Shown here piece by piece: positions 8,127-17,018 of a stretch of 64,000 nt of DNA. Below the pieces are notes generated by a model that worked only from the letters and a program-made list of their open reading frames with translations, was not told where the DNA came from and did not search any database. The DNA is from Staphylococcus chromogenes (GTDB taxonomy: Bacteria; Bacillota; Bacilli; Staphylococcales; Staphylococcaceae). The position numbers were made by a program, and so were the translations under genes. The stretch spans positions 1,178,001 to 1,242,000 of the forward strand of contig NZ_CP118953.1 of NCBI RefSeq assembly GCF_029024625.1, in the 5' to 3' direction. Numbering within the stretch: position 1 is the stretch's first letter; every line of letters starts with the position of its first letter.

Positions 8127-9101
8127 ATGCAGTTATTATTAGACCATGTATTACAGTATGCCATAACCCATGACGCTTCAGATGTCCACTTTATTCCAAC
8201 CGCTTCCCAAGTTGATGTAAAATTGAGAATAAAAGATAACTTAAAGACATTTGACACTCTGAATCTAGAGACATACCAAAGAATTTTAACTTTACTCAAG
8301 TTCAAATCAGGTTTAGATGTTTCTTCACGCCATAGAGCTCAAAGTGGGCGATACATCTATGAGTACCAAGAACTGTATTATTTGCGTGTTTCTACATTAC
8401 CACTAAACTTGGGCACTGAAAGTTGTGTAATAAGAATAACGCCGCAAATATTTCAGACAGACAAACTTCAAACCACTAACGACATTCGTAAAATAATGGA
8501 GAAAAAACAAGGACTCATCTTATTTAGTGGCCCAACAGGAGCTGGTAAAAGTACACTCATGTATCAAATGGTCGTTTATGCTAAAGAAATATTAAATTTA
8601 AATATTATTACTATAGAAGACCCTGTAGAGCAGCTCGTTAATGGCATTACTCAAATTTCTGTAAATGAAAAAGCAGACATCACATATGGTAGTTCTCTTA
8701 AAGCTATTTTACGTTGTGATCCTGATGTTATATTAATCGGGGAGATACGAGACAAACAAATTGCCAAAGAAGTGACGCAAGCAAGTTTAAGTGGACATCT
8801 CGTCTTGCCAACGATTCATGCGAATGATTGTCAAGGTGTCTTATTAAGACTCATTGAAATGGGCATTACCAAACAAGATTTAATACAATCATTAAATATG
8901 ATCGTTAATCAAAGACTAATCACAACTAAAAACAACGATAGAAGATTAGTCTATGAAACCATGACAAGTTTAGACATTCAATACTTTCTAAACCACAATT
9001 TTACATTGCCAGATTCATTTAAAAGTTTAAGTGAAAAACTTTATGACTTACAAAAGGAAGGGGAGATTGATGAACAAACTTTACGAAAGTATAAAAAATA
9101 A
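8127..9101 (+). CDS. comGA: competence pilus assembly ATPase ComGA
   Basis: Traffic ATPase of the type II secretion/type IV pilus family that powers assembly of the DNA-uptake pseudopilus. The 324-residue protein has Walker A GPTGAGKST with Gly140-Lys141-Ser142, an Asp box around IITIEDPVE, and Walker B DPDVILIGEIRD starting at Asp198, followed by the His box HLVLPTIHAND. It heads the comG operon. In Staphylococcus competence genes are normally silent and depend on SigH and ComK. I could not recognise a SigH promoter here. Confidence 0.95.
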   Translation: MQLLLDHVLQYAITHDASDVHFIPTASQVDVKLRIKDNLKTFDTLNLETYQRILTLLKFKSGLDVSSRHRAQSGRYIYEYQELYYLRVSTLPLNLGTESCVIRITPQIFQTDKLQTTNDIRKIMEKKQGLILFSGPTGAGKSTLMYQMVVYAKEILNLNIITIEDPVEQLVNGITQISVNEKADITYGSSLKAILRCDPDVILIGEIRDKQIAKEVTQASLSGHLVLPTIHANDCQGVLLRLIEMGITKQDLIQSLNMIVNQRLITTKNNDRRLVYETMTSLDIQYFLNHNFTLPDSFKSLSEKLYDLQKEGEIDEQTLRKYKK

Positions 9102-10137
9102 ATATCAAATGTACTTACTAAAAAAACAGCATTTAACTCTAATGATTCGCTTGCACGCATTATTATCTCATGGATTTACCCTTGTAGAAGCCATGACTTT
9201 TCTATTCAAACAATTAAATGTAAAAGATAAAACACTTGTAAATAGCTTCACACTAATGCTTAAGAATGGAAGTACATGCTATGAACTTCTGAAATTCTTA
9301 AAATTTCCTAACACTATCCTCATGCAGCTGTATTTTGCAGAAAGGTACAGTACCCTTCCAAGTACGTTAAAACAATGTCACATTTTCTACAAGCAAAATC
9401 AAAAATTAGTTTCCCAATTTTATAAAAGTATTCAGTATCCTTTATTGTTATTACTCATTTTTATCTTTTTAATTATTATTTTAAATCATACTGTGATGCC
9501 TGAATTTCAATCGATGTACCAGTCTATGGACATCAAAGAAAATCCGTTGCAACATATGCTACAACGTTTTATTGCCTATTTTCCATATATTTTCCTCATA
9601 ACTTTAATTATTTGCCTTTTGTTTTATTACTTATTTAAGAAATGGTTAAACCGACAATCCATGTCTCGGCAAATCAAAATTTTATCTCATTTGCCCATAT
9701 TGAAAAGCTATTATCGTCTTTACATCACTTACCAAATCACTAACCAATTTGCTTTATTTTTTAAAAATGGAATATCACTTAACGATATCGTTCACATTTA
9801 TATGAAACAAAAAGAAAGCCTTTTTTTACAATACCTTGGAGTCACACTACGAGATGAACTTAATGAAGGGAAACAGTTTACTGATATTATGCGTCAATTC
9901 TCATGTTTTGAACCTAGATTTATCGATTATATCGAGCAAGGTGAGAAAAGGGACAAATTGGATATTGAATTAATAATATATTCTCAATTTTTACTTGATC
10001 ATATTCAAGAATATATTAGAAAGCATATTAGCTTTATCCAACCCATTATGTTTGTTTTAATTGGATGTCTTATTCTTTCAGTTTATTTAGTAATGATGTT
10101 ACCGATTTTTGAAATGATTCAAACAATTGAAAAGTAA
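9070..10137 (+). CDS. comGB: competence pilus assembly membrane protein ComGB
   Basis: Polytopic platform protein (GspF/PilC family) on which pseudopilins are assembled. The 355-residue product has two copies of the GspF-like helical domain and membrane segments near residues 115-140, 170-195 and 325-350. ATG 9070 is chosen because it follows AAGGAAGGGG at 9055-9064; the longer frame from 9031 lies inside comGA. It overlaps comGA by 32 bases, so translation is probably coupled. Confidence 0.92.
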   Translation: MNKLYESIKNKYQMYLLKKQHLTLMIRLHALLSHGFTLVEAMTFLFKQLNVKDKTLVNSFTLMLKNGSTCYELLKFLKFPNTILMQLYFAERYSTLPSTLKQCHIFYKQNQKLVSQFYKSIQYPLLLLLIFIFLIIILNHTVMPEFQSMYQSMDIKENPLQHMLQRFIAYFPYIFLITLIICLLFYYLFKKWLNRQSMSRQIKILSHLPILKSYYRLYITYQITNQFALFFKNGISLNDIVHIYMKQKESLFLQYLGVTLRDELNEGKQFTDIMRQFSCFEPRFIDYIEQGEKRDKLDIELIIYSQFLLDHIQEYIRKHISFIQPIMFVLIGCLILSVYLVMMLPIFEMIQTIEK

Positions 10138-10148
10138 AAGGAGAAATT

Positions 10149-10469
10149 ATGATGAAATTATTTAAAAAGTTAAAAGAAAACAAGGGGTTTACGTTAATTG
10201 AAATGCTTTTAGTTTTGTTAATTATAAGTGTACTTTTAATACTAATTATTCCTAATATTGCTAAACAATCAGAACATATTCAAAAAACAGGTTGTTCAGC
10301 ACAACTTAAATTAGTCGAAAGTCAAATTGAAGCATATACTTTGAAATTTAATCGAAAACCTTCAACAATCGACGAACTTGTTCAAGAAGGTTATATCAAA
10401 GAAAATCAAAAATCATGCAAAAATGGAGACACCATCATATTACGTGGCGGAGAAGCCGTTGTTTCATAA
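10149..10469 (+). CDS. comGC: major competence pseudopilin ComGC
   Basis: Main subunit of the DNA-uptake pseudopilus. The 106-residue precursor has a basic leader and the prepilin peptidase site KG|FTLIEMLLVLL, with the conserved Glu at +5 and a long hydrophobic helix. The C-terminal domain is small, with two cysteines (GCSAQ and KSCKN) placed to form a disulfide. ATG 10149 follows AAAAGGAG; a second ATG at 10152 is equally possible. The prepilin peptidase ComC is not in this window. Confidence 0.95.
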   Translation: MMKLFKKLKENKGFTLIEMLLVLLIISVLLILIIPNIAKQSEHIQKTGCSAQLKLVESQIEAYTLKFNRKPSTIDELVQEGYIKENQKSCKNGDTIILRGGEAVVS

Positions 10470-10890
10470 AGAAGGATTTACTTTAATAGAATTTTTATTG
10501 GTTCTTACGATTATTTCTTTAACTTTGTTTTTAACTGTTACAAATCAGCAATCCCTCATTCCTACATTTGATTTAGAAACACAAGTAGCTAAGCTCACAA
10601 GTGAAATTGATTACTATCAGTCTCTAGCTATTAAACACAAACAACCCGTATTACTTGTATTTCGTCCGTACCATAATGACATTAAAATACAAATAGGAAA
10701 TGAAAAACCTTTTTATGATTCATTGTCACCACTCATTTTATTAAATTCATCGAACCTTGATTACATTCAATTTAATACTCATGGACACATTACAAAGTTT
10801 GGAACTTTAAAGTTCTTATATCACCAGCAGAAGTTTAAACTCATTTTCCACATTGAACAAGGGAGGTATCGTGTATCTTTAGAAAACTAA
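10423..10890 (+). CDS. comGD: competence pseudopilin ComGD
   Basis: Minor pseudopilin with the prepilin site KEG|FTLIEFLLVLTI, Glu at +5 and one N-terminal hydrophobic helix. The start is uncertain. ATG 10423 lies 47 bases inside comGC and has no clear ribosome binding site. TTG 10459 is preceded by GGCGGAG at about 6 bases and would give the short leader MFHKEG, so it may be the real start. GTG 10444 is a third choice. The comGC end and the comGD leader therefore share DNA. The stop is at 10888-10890. Confidence 0.85.
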   Translation: METPSYYVAEKPLFHKEGFTLIEFLLVLTIISLTLFLTVTNQQSLIPTFDLETQVAKLTSEIDYYQSLAIKHKQPVLLVFRPYHNDIKIQIGNEKPFYDSLSPLILLNSSNLDYIQFNTHGHITKFGTLKFLYHQQKFKLIFHIEQGRYRVSLEN

Positions 10891-11177
10891 ACAATGGATA
10901 TATTTACCTTGAATCACTTTTTAGTTTAATGATTATTACAATTATTTGTTTTTCATTTATTCCATTGATACATCAATTAGAAAGTACTTATATCTTGACC
11001 AAACAAGAGCTTGAATTAAAAAGAACACTTTTTAATGTTATTAAGGTTAACATTCCTAAAGAAAGGCAACAATTTTCAAAATATGAAGTTTATTCAACAA
11101 AGCAGCAACTCTGTATTCAAGATAAAGAAAACAATCAAAAATATTGTCGCTCAAAAAAAGGGATTCACACTCATTGA
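10875..11177 (+). CDS. comGE: competence pseudopilin ComGE, non-ATG start inferred
   Basis: The frame encodes a prepilin signal, NNG|YIYLESLFSLM, with Gly at -1 and Glu at +5, then a hydrophobic helix and a short soluble part with two cysteines. The frame opens after a TGA at 10854-10856, and there is no ATG, GTG or TTG before the signal. The first ATG, 10929, lies inside the hydrophobic helix and would delete the processing site. A GGGAGG at 10861-10866 sits 8 bases before an ATC at 10875, which I use as a tentative start (100 residues). The position after comGD supports the name. Confidence 0.7.
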   Translation: MFRKLNNGYIYLESLFSLMIITIICFSFIPLIHQLESTYILTKQELELKRTLFNVIKVNIPKERQQFSKYEVYSTKQQLCIQDKENNQKYCRSKKGIHTH

Positions 11178-11568
11178 AACTACAATAGGTTTCATGATTC
11201 AATCTATACTTATTGCTATCATTCCTATTTTATTTTACGTATTAATACAATTTAAATCGCTTGTTATTTACGATGATACTTATACATTTGAATTAATGGT
11301 CAAAGAATTAAGTGATTCTATTGGTAAAGCACAATTATCTCAAATAAAAGTTGAACATCATAAAATTACATTGCCATTACAACACGAAACCATCACATAC
11401 GCTTATGATAATCAAAAATTAATAAAAACAGTGAATGGTAAAGGTAATATTACTGTTTTACATCAAGTGTCTGAAGCCAAATTCAAAAAAGTATATAAAC
11501 ATCATCTCCTCATGAATATTAAATATAAAGTTGGTAAGGAGTGGAGATCTCATGAAGTTCTCTTCTAA
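11083..11568 (+). CDS. comGF: competence pseudopilin ComGF
   Basis: Minor pseudopilin with the site KKG|FTLIETTIGFM, Glu at +5, and a hydrophobic helix, then a beta-rich domain. From ATG 11083 the leader is about 27 residues, long for this family, and the site lacks a close ribosome binding site (AAAGG lies 15 bases upstream). The real start may be a non-ATG codon nearer the signal. The gene overlaps comGE by 95 bases and comGG by 17, so the operon is very compressed here. Confidence 0.8.
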   Translation: MKFIQQSSNSVFKIKKTIKNIVAQKKGFTLIETTIGFMIQSILIAIIPILFYVLIQFKSLVIYDDTYTFELMVKELSDSIGKAQLSQIKVEHHKITLPLQHETITYAYDNQKLIKTVNGKGNITVLHQVSEAKFKKVYKHHLLMNIKYKVGKEWRSHEVLF

Positions 11569-11743
11569 ACAAGGTTTTACATTGCCACTCGTATTTGCCA
11601 TTTTTAGTATATACTTACTGTTTACTTCTTTTTATTTGTCGGTATATAGTCTAAAATTAAAATCATTGGATGCATTAAATTACGTATATGACAATGCAAT
11701 GAATAAAATTTTAGAGGAAAGGAAAACCACAAATGATGAATAA
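11552..11743 (+). CDS. comGG: ComGG-like competence protein
   Basis: A 63-residue protein starting at ATG 11552 after GGAGTGGAG. It has a short basic leader, a prepilin-like KQG|FTLPLVFAIF signal and one hydrophobic helix, then a short charged tail. Glu at +5 is absent (the fifth residue is Leu), as is typical of ComGG, which is thought to cap or prime the pseudopilus. It is much shorter than the Bacillus ComGG as I recall it (about 124 residues). The call rests mainly on position as the last comG gene, 11 bases overlapping aroK. Confidence 0.7.
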   Translation: MKFSSKQGFTLPLVFAIFSIYLLFTSFYLSVYSLKLKSLDALNYVYDNAMNKILEERKTTNDE

Positions 11744-12257
11744 CCGTCACCCCATTCTTCTAATCGGATTTATGGGCTCAGGGAAAACAACTATTGGACA
11801 GATGCTCGCACGTGATCTTCAATTAGATTTCGTTGACTTAGATGCAGTGATAGTTCAACACGAACAAAAAACTATCCCTCAAATATTTGAAACATTTGGA
11901 GAAGAGGGTTTTCGTAAACGTGAATATAATCAATTAAAAAAACAACTAACCTCAGCCAAAATCATTGCCACTGGTGGAGGAATTGTAGAATTTAAAAAGA
12001 GTTTTCAATTGCTAAAAAGTAAAGAAATCACAATAATATGGCTAGATGCGCCATTCCAAACTCTATATAATCGCGTACATAATGATAGTAATCGACCAAA
12101 TGCTCACGCCAAATCATTTTCGAGTTTAAAAAACTTGTATTTAAGTCGTATTTCAAGATATAATGAAATCGCATTCATCAAGGTGAATACTGATAAATCA
12201 TTAAGTATTGTTCTTGATGAAATTAAAAAGGCACTATTTGCGAATGATCAATATTAG
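11733..12257 (+). CDS. aroK: shikimate kinase
   Basis: Phosphorylates shikimate to shikimate-3-phosphate in aromatic amino acid synthesis. The 174-residue length fits. The P-loop GFMGSGKTT lies at residues 12-20, the shikimate-binding DLD follows (FVDLDAVI), the GGG motif is in ATGGGIVEF, and the lid has SNRPNA. The start overlaps comGG; ATG 11736 is an alternative. The last codons of aroK also form one arm of the glycine riboswitch closing stem. Confidence 0.92.
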   Translation: MMNNRHPILLIGFMGSGKTTIGQMLARDLQLDFVDLDAVIVQHEQKTIPQIFETFGEEGFRKREYNQLKKQLTSAKIIATGGGIVEFKKSFQLLKSKEITIIWLDAPFQTLYNRVHNDSNRPNAHAKSFSSLKNLYLSRISRYNEIAFIKVNTDKSLSIVLDEIKKALFANDQY

Positions 12258-12400
12258 AGAGAATGGTTAAATCCATCGCCGAAGGAGCAAGTAATTTAAA
12301 TTATGAATCTCTCAGGCAAAAGGATAATATTGTGACGCATTCCTGAAGGTATCGCAACAGGGAAGTATCAATACTTCCCTGTTTTTCATTATTAAGAGGA
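12249..12400 (+). promoter_or_regulatory. glycine riboswitch (single aptamer) with expression platform, upstream of gcvT
   Basis: The conserved glycine aptamer core is present: GAGAG near 12257, CGCCGAAGGAGCAA at about 12279-12292, and TCTCTCAGGCAAAAGGAT at about 12308-12325. CAATATT at 12249-12255 pairs perfectly with AATATTG at 12326-12332. I find no second full aptamer; the 25 bases after the closing stem may be the remnant ghost aptamer of singlet forms. A terminator hairpin follows at 12357-12386. It is expected to turn on gcv expression when glycine is high. Confidence 0.9.
12357..12386 (+). terminator. riboswitch-controlled terminator before gcvT
   Basis: ACAGGGAAGT pairs with ACTTCCCTGT across ATCAAT, followed by TTTTT. 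It lies between the glycine aptamer and gcvT, where an expression platform is expected. Confidence 0.85.
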
Positions 12401-12409
12401 GGATGTTAC

Positions 12410-13501
12410 ATGGTGGAAAATTTAAAACAAACACCATTATATCAACATTACGTTGATGCAGGTGCGAAAATTGTAGAATTTGGTGGTTGGGCTATGCCAG
12501 TCCAATTCACAAGTATCAAAGAAGAACATAATGCTGTCCGTACTAAAGCAGGCTTATTTGATGTAAGTCATATGGGGGAAATTTTAGTAGAGGGTGCACA
12601 AGCAGATGACTTAGTTCAATACGTTTTAACGAACGATACAACTTTGCTTACTACTGAAAACGCACATTATACGACACTTTGTAATGAAAAAGGTGGCGTT
12701 ATCGATGACCTAGTTACTTACAAATTAGATGATAAAAGATATTTACTTGTTGTGAACGCAGCAAATACTGAGAAAGACTTTAATTGGATTCAAAAACAGT
12801 CAAATGATTTTGATGTGACAGTTAAAAATGTATCAGAGGAATATGGTCAACTTGCTATACAAGGTCCTAATGCCCGTGACATTATTCAAAAGCACGTTTC
12901 AGAAGATGTAAGTCAAATGAAAATGTTTGAATTCAAACAGAACGTTGAACTATTTGGTAAAAATGTCATTCTTTCTCAATCTGGTTATACAGGTGAAGAT
13001 GGTTTTGAAATATATTGTAACTCAGAGGACACAACAACAATTTGGGACGAATTATTAAAAGAAGACGTAACTCCATGTGGATTAGGTGCACGTGATACAT
13101 TGCGACTTGAAGCTGGTTTACCATTACATGGCCAAGATTTAACTGAAGAAATCACGCCATATGAAGGTGGTATTGCGTTTGCCGTTAAACCACTTATTGA
13201 TGCTGACTTTATTGGTAAATCCGTATTAAAAGAGCAAAAAGAAAATGGAGCGCCTCGCCGTACTGTAGGTCTAAAAATGATTGATAAAGGTATTCCTCGT
13301 ACAGGTTATACAATTTTAAATACAGAAGGCAAAGAAATTGGCGTTGTAACTTCTGGTACACAATCACCATCCACAGGTAATTCTATCGGTTTAGGTATTA
13401 TTGACCGTAATGAGTTTGAAATGGGCAAAGAAGTTGTCATTCAAGTGCGTAAACGTCAAGTTAAAGCACAGATCGTTAAGAAAAATCAAATTAAAAAATA
13501 A
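12410..13501 (+). CDS. gcvT: glycine cleavage system aminomethyltransferase (T-protein)
   Basis: Transfers the methylene group from aminomethyl-lipoyl GcvH to tetrahydrofolate, releasing ammonia. The 363-residue protein has the T-protein N-terminus ([22 protein letters not shown]), the folate-binding region around FDVSHMGEI, and the [13 protein letters not shown] motif. ATG 12410 follows AAGAGGAGG. It starts the gcvT-gcvPA-gcvPB operon under the glycine riboswitch. GcvH, the lipoyl carrier, is not in this window; Lpd at 32 kb could serve as L-protein. Confidence 0.97.
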   Translation: MVENLKQTPLYQHYVDAGAKIVEFGGWAMPVQFTSIKEEHNAVRTKAGLFDVSHMGEILVEGAQADDLVQYVLTNDTTLLTTENAHYTTLCNEKGGVIDDLVTYKLDDKRYLLVVNAANTEKDFNWIQKQSNDFDVTVKNVSEEYGQLAIQGPNARDIIQKHVSEDVSQMKMFEFKQNVELFGKNVILSQSGYTGEDGFEIYCNSEDTTTIWDELLKEDVTPCGLGARDTLRLEAGLPLHGQDLTEEITPYEGGIAFAVKPLIDADFIGKSVLKEQKENGAPRRTVGLKMIDKGIPRTGYTILNTEGKEIGVVTSGTQSPSTGNSIGLGIIDRNEFEMGKEVVIQVRKRQVKAQIVKKNQIKK

Positions 13502-13513
13502 GGGGTGGACAAA

Positions 13514-14863
13514 TTGAGTCATCGTTATATTCCATTAACAGAGAAAGACCAAAAAGAAATGCTAGACACTATTGGTGTTAGCTCAATCGCTGAACTTTTT
13601 GGAGACGTTCCTGAAAATGTTTACTTAGATAGAGATTTAAACATTGCAGATGCAGAGGCTGAAACGCAACTATTAAAAAGATTAAATAGAGTAGCTAGCA
13701 AAAATATAACAAAAGAAACACATGCGAGTTTCCTTGGGGCTGGGGTTTATGACCACTATACGCCATCAGTTGTGGACGCAATGATTTCTCGTTCTGAGTT
13801 CTACACTGCATACACACCTTACCAACCTGAAATTTCACAAGGTGAATTACAAGCGATTTTCGAATTCCAAACAATGATTTGTGAACTAACAGGAATGGAT
13901 GTTGCGAACTCATCTATGTATGATGGTATTACAAGTTTCGCAGAAGCATGTATCCTCGCATGGGACAAAACTAAAAAAAGAAAACTTGTTGTTTCTAAAG
14001 GAATGCACTATCAAGCCCTTCAAGTACTTCACACTTATTCACAAAGTCGTGAGCAATACGAAGTTGTAGAAGTTGATTTAGATGGTACAATTACTGATCT
14101 TGCTAAATTGGAAGAAGTCATTGATGATGATACTGCAGCAGTTGCAGTTCAATATCCAAACTTCTATGGATCTATTGAAGACTTAGAAAAAATCAAATCT
14201 TTCATTGAAGGTACAAAAGCCTTATTTATTGTCTATGCAAATCCTTTAGCACTTGGATTATTAACACCTCCTGGTGAATTTGGTGCTGATATTGTAGTTG
14301 GTGATACTCAAGTATTTGGTATTCCATCACAATTTGGTGGACCACACTGTGGTTACTTTGCAACAACTAAAAAGTTAATGCGTAAAATTCCAGGTCGTTT
14401 AGTAGGTCAAACTCAAGATGATCACGGAAATAGAGGATTTGTATTAACATTACAAGCACGCGAACAACACATTCGTCGTGAAACTGCGACATCAAATATT
14501 TGTTCAAACCAAGCACTTAATGCATTGGCATCATCTATTGCAATGTCTGCCTTAGGTAAACAAGGACTCCAAGATATCGCAATCCAAAACATCGAAAACG
14601 CCAACTATGCTAAAGAACAATTTAAATCTAATGGTTTTGAAGTTTTAGAGGGAACTTCTTATAATGAGTTCGTTGTCAAATTTGACTCTTCAATCGAAGA
14701 AATCAATAAGAAATTATTAGATGAAGGTTTTATTGGTGGCTTTGATTTAGGTGCTGTAGATGACCAATTCAAAAATCATATGTTAGTTGCAGTTACAGAA
14801 CTTCGTACTAAAGACGAAATTGATACATTCGTGAAGAAAGCAGGTGAGCTTAATGGTAAGTAA
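13514..14863 (+). CDS. gcvPA: glycine dehydrogenase (decarboxylating) subunit 1
   Basis: N-terminal half of the split P-protein, which decarboxylates glycine and passes aminomethyl to GcvH. The 449-residue product starts [13 protein letters not shown] choose TTG 13514 because AAGGGGTGG at 13500-13508 is its ribosome binding site and lies over the earlier GTG 13505. [16 protein letters not shown] and [16 protein letters not shown] are family signatures. The PLP lysine is in subunit 2. It overlaps gcvPB by 11 bases. Confidence 0.96.
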   Translation: MSHRYIPLTEKDQKEMLDTIGVSSIAELFGDVPENVYLDRDLNIADAEAETQLLKRLNRVASKNITKETHASFLGAGVYDHYTPSVVDAMISRSEFYTAYTPYQPEISQGELQAIFEFQTMICELTGMDVANSSMYDGITSFAEACILAWDKTKKRKLVVSKGMHYQALQVLHTYSQSREQYEVVEVDLDGTITDLAKLEEVIDDDTAAVAVQYPNFYGSIEDLEKIKSFIEGTKALFIVYANPLALGLLTPPGEFGADIVVGDTQVFGIPSQFGGPHCGYFATTKKLMRKIPGRLVGQTQDDHGNRGFVLTLQAREQHIRRETATSNICSNQALNALASSIAMSALGKQGLQDIAIQNIENANYAKEQFKSNGFEVLEGTSYNEFVVKFDSSIEEINKKLLDEGFIGGFDLGAVDDQFKNHMLVAVTELRTKDEIDTFVKKAGELNGK

Positions 14864-16328
14864 ATCAAGTCCATTAATTTTTGAACGCTCTAAAGAAGGT
14901 AGATTTGCATATTCATTACCACCAAAAGAAATTGACAACGGGGTCGCAGAAAAAATATTAGATGATAAATTTATTCGTAAAAGCAAAGCTGAATTCCCAG
15001 AAGTGGCAGAACTTGACTTAGTACGTCACTACACTGAACTTTCTAATAAAAACTTCGGTGTCGATACTGGTTTTTATCCTTTAGGTTCTTGTACAATGAA
15101 ATACAATCCTAAAGTCAACGAAAAAGTAGCTAGAATCGGTGGTTTTGCTGAAGCTCATCCATTACAAGATGTTGATCAAATTCAAGGTTCATTAGAAATC
15201 ATTTATAGTTTACAAGAAGAATTAAAAGAAATTACAGGTATGGATGAAATTACGCTTCAACCTGCTGCAGGGGCACATGGTGAATGGACAGCACTTATGG
15301 TATTTAAAGCTTATCACCTTAAAAATGGTGATACGCAACGTGATGAAGTTATCGTACCTGACTCAGCACATGGTACGAACCCAGCTTCTGCTCACTTTGC
15401 TGGCTTCAAATCGGTAACGGTTAAATCTAATGAAAAAGGCGAAGTAGATATCGATCACCTTAAAGAATTAGTAGGTGATAAAACTGCAGCCATCATGTTA
15501 ACAAACCCTAATACTTTAGGTATTTTCGAAACTAACATTATGGAAATTCGTGATATTGTACACGAAGCTGGCGGTCTTTTATACTATGATGGCGCAAACT
15601 TAAATGCGATTATGGATAAAGTACGTCCTGGAGATATGGGATTTGATGCGGTTCATTTAAATCTTCATAAAACATTCACAGGTCCACATGGCGGTGGCGG
15701 TCCTGGTTCAGGTCCAATCGGTGTGAAAAAAGAATTACGTCAATTCTTACCGAAACCTCTTGTTGTGAAAGATGGAGACCGTTTTGTTTATGATAATGAT
15801 ATCGAGTATTCTATCGGACGTGTTAAACCGTTCTATGGTAACTTTGGTATTTATCTTCGTGCTTACACTTATATCCGTACAATGGGATATAAAGGTCTTA
15901 AAGAAGTGTCAGAAGCGGCAGTACTTAATGCCAACTACATTAAAGCACGCTTAAAAGACACATTTGTCATTCCATTTGATCAATACTGTAAACATGAATT
16001 TGTACTTAGTGGAACGAAACAGAAAAAACTTGGTGTCCGTACTTTAGATATGGCTAAACGTCTTCTTGATTTTGGTGTTCACCCACCAACAGTCTACTTC
16101 CCATTAAATGTTGAGGAAGGTATGATGATTGAACCAACAGAAACAGAATCTAAAGAAACTCTAGATTATTTCTGCGATGCGTTATTGCAAATTGCTAAAG
16201 AAGCGGAAGAAGACCCTGATAAAGTTTTAGAAGCACCACACACAACAATTATTGATCGTCTCGATGAAACAACTGCTGCACGTAAACCAATCCTTAAATT
16301 TGAAGGACTCAAAGCAGAAAAAGAATAG
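14853..16328 (+). CDS. gcvPB: glycine dehydrogenase (decarboxylating) subunit 2
   Basis: C-terminal, PLP-bearing half of the split P-protein. The cofactor lysine is Lys273 in [14 protein letters not shown], and the glycine-rich loop follows. From ATG 14853 the product is 491 residues beginning [13 protein letters not shown]; the in-frame start nine bases upstream has no better site. The overlap with gcvPA suggests coupled synthesis of the two subunits in equal amounts. A strong terminator follows at 16342-16375. Confidence 0.96.
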   Translation: MVSKSSPLIFERSKEGRFAYSLPPKEIDNGVAEKILDDKFIRKSKAEFPEVAELDLVRHYTELSNKNFGVDTGFYPLGSCTMKYNPKVNEKVARIGGFAEAHPLQDVDQIQGSLEIIYSLQEELKEITGMDEITLQPAAGAHGEWTALMVFKAYHLKNGDTQRDEVIVPDSAHGTNPASAHFAGFKSVTVKSNEKGEVDIDHLKELVGDKTAAIMLTNPNTLGIFETNIMEIRDIVHEAGGLLYYDGANLNAIMDKVRPGDMGFDAVHLNLHKTFTGPHGGGGPGSGPIGVKKELRQFLPKPLVVKDGDRFVYDNDIEYSIGRVKPFYGNFGIYLRAYTYIRTMGYKGLKEVSEAAVLNANYIKARLKDTFVIPFDQYCKHEFVLSGTKQKKLGVRTLDMAKRLLDFGVHPPTVYFPLNVEEGMMIEPTETESKETLDYFCDALLQIAKEAEEDPDKVLEAPHTTIIDRLDETTAARKPILKFEGLKAEKE

Positions 16329-16341
16329 TGATATATGTATT

Positions 16342-16375
16342 AAAAATGCCTAGGCTCCTTTGCCTAGGCATTTTT
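16342..16375 (+). terminator. intrinsic terminator after gcvPB
   Basis: AAAAATGCCTAGGC pairs perfectly with GCCTAGGCATTTTT over a 6-nt loop. Its A-rich and T-rich flanks allow it to work in both directions. Confidence 0.9.
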
Positions 16376-16387
16376 ATGTATAAGACC

Positions 16388-16421
16388 ACAAAAAAGGGAT
16401 GGATGCCAATCATCCAATCCC
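16388..16421 (-). terminator. terminator of the rhodanese-like gene
   Basis: On the minus strand GGGATTGGATG pairs with CATCCATCCC and is followed by six T. It is 64 bases past the rhodanese stop. Confidence 0.8.
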
Positions 16422-16484
16422 CATAAAAGTACGTCTATTTAGATGCTATAAAGGTTTTAGTAAAAGTTTGTTTCAAGGAACCTC

Positions 16485-16871
16485 TTATTTTTTAGATTTA
16501 ATCTTTCCTGTCCACTTTTTATAGCCGCCTTTAAGCATATATAACTCTTTATATCCTTTTTTCTTCAACGTACGTGCGGCTCTATAGCTGGCTATCCCAT
16601 TCGCATCGATTAAATAAATTGGCTGGTCTTTACGTAACCCTTGATATCTTTGTCGAAACATCGTCATTGGAATATTACGTGCGCCATTGATATGGCCATA
16701 ATCATAATCTGCTTTTTCTCTTAAATCAATCACTTGCGCTTTACGTAGCCCTTGCTGGAAATCTTCTTGATTAAGTTCTGTCACTGCTTTTTTGTTTAAG
16801 AAAAAGTTTAGAAGCATCCATGCAATGACAGCTACAAGAACAATTATAGCGATTATCATAACGTTGCTCAT
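16485..16871 (-). CDS. membrane-anchored rhodanese-like protein lacking the catalytic cysteine
   Basis: A 128-residue protein with one N-terminal membrane segment (about residues 5-25) and a rhodanese domain ([41 protein letters not shown]). It occupies the place of Bacillus yqhL, next to gcv and lipM. In active rhodaneses the loop starts with a cysteine that carries the persulfide. Here that position is Ile88 ([12 protein letters not shown]). It has no other cysteine, so sulfurtransferase activity is not expected. It may bind a partner instead. It is transcribed from a strong promoter at 16903-16931. Confidence 0.85.
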   Translation of the reverse strand: MSNVMIIAIIVLVAVIAWMLLNFFLNKKAVTELNQEDFQQGLRKAQVIDLREKADYDYGHINGARNIPMTMFRQRYQGLRKDQPIYLIDANGIASYRAARTLKKKGYKELYMLKGGYKKWTGKIKSKK

Positions 16872-16902
16872 CTTGCATCCTCCCTAAATTACCGATATTA
16901 TT

Positions 16903-16931
16903 ATTATAAAGGTGATATGCAAATTTATCAA
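16903..16931 (-). promoter_or_regulatory. sigma-A promoter for the rhodanese-like gene
   Basis: Minus-strand TTGATA (16926-16931) and TATAAT (16903-16908) are separated by 17 bases, about 35 bases before the start codon. Confidence 0.65.
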
Positions 16932-17018
16932 AATTTTTTAACGATAAATCAATTACTTTTAAACAGATTCAATTTTAAGGATCTCTTTAAATTTTTAGAC
17001 AATGAGGGAGTTTTTCAC

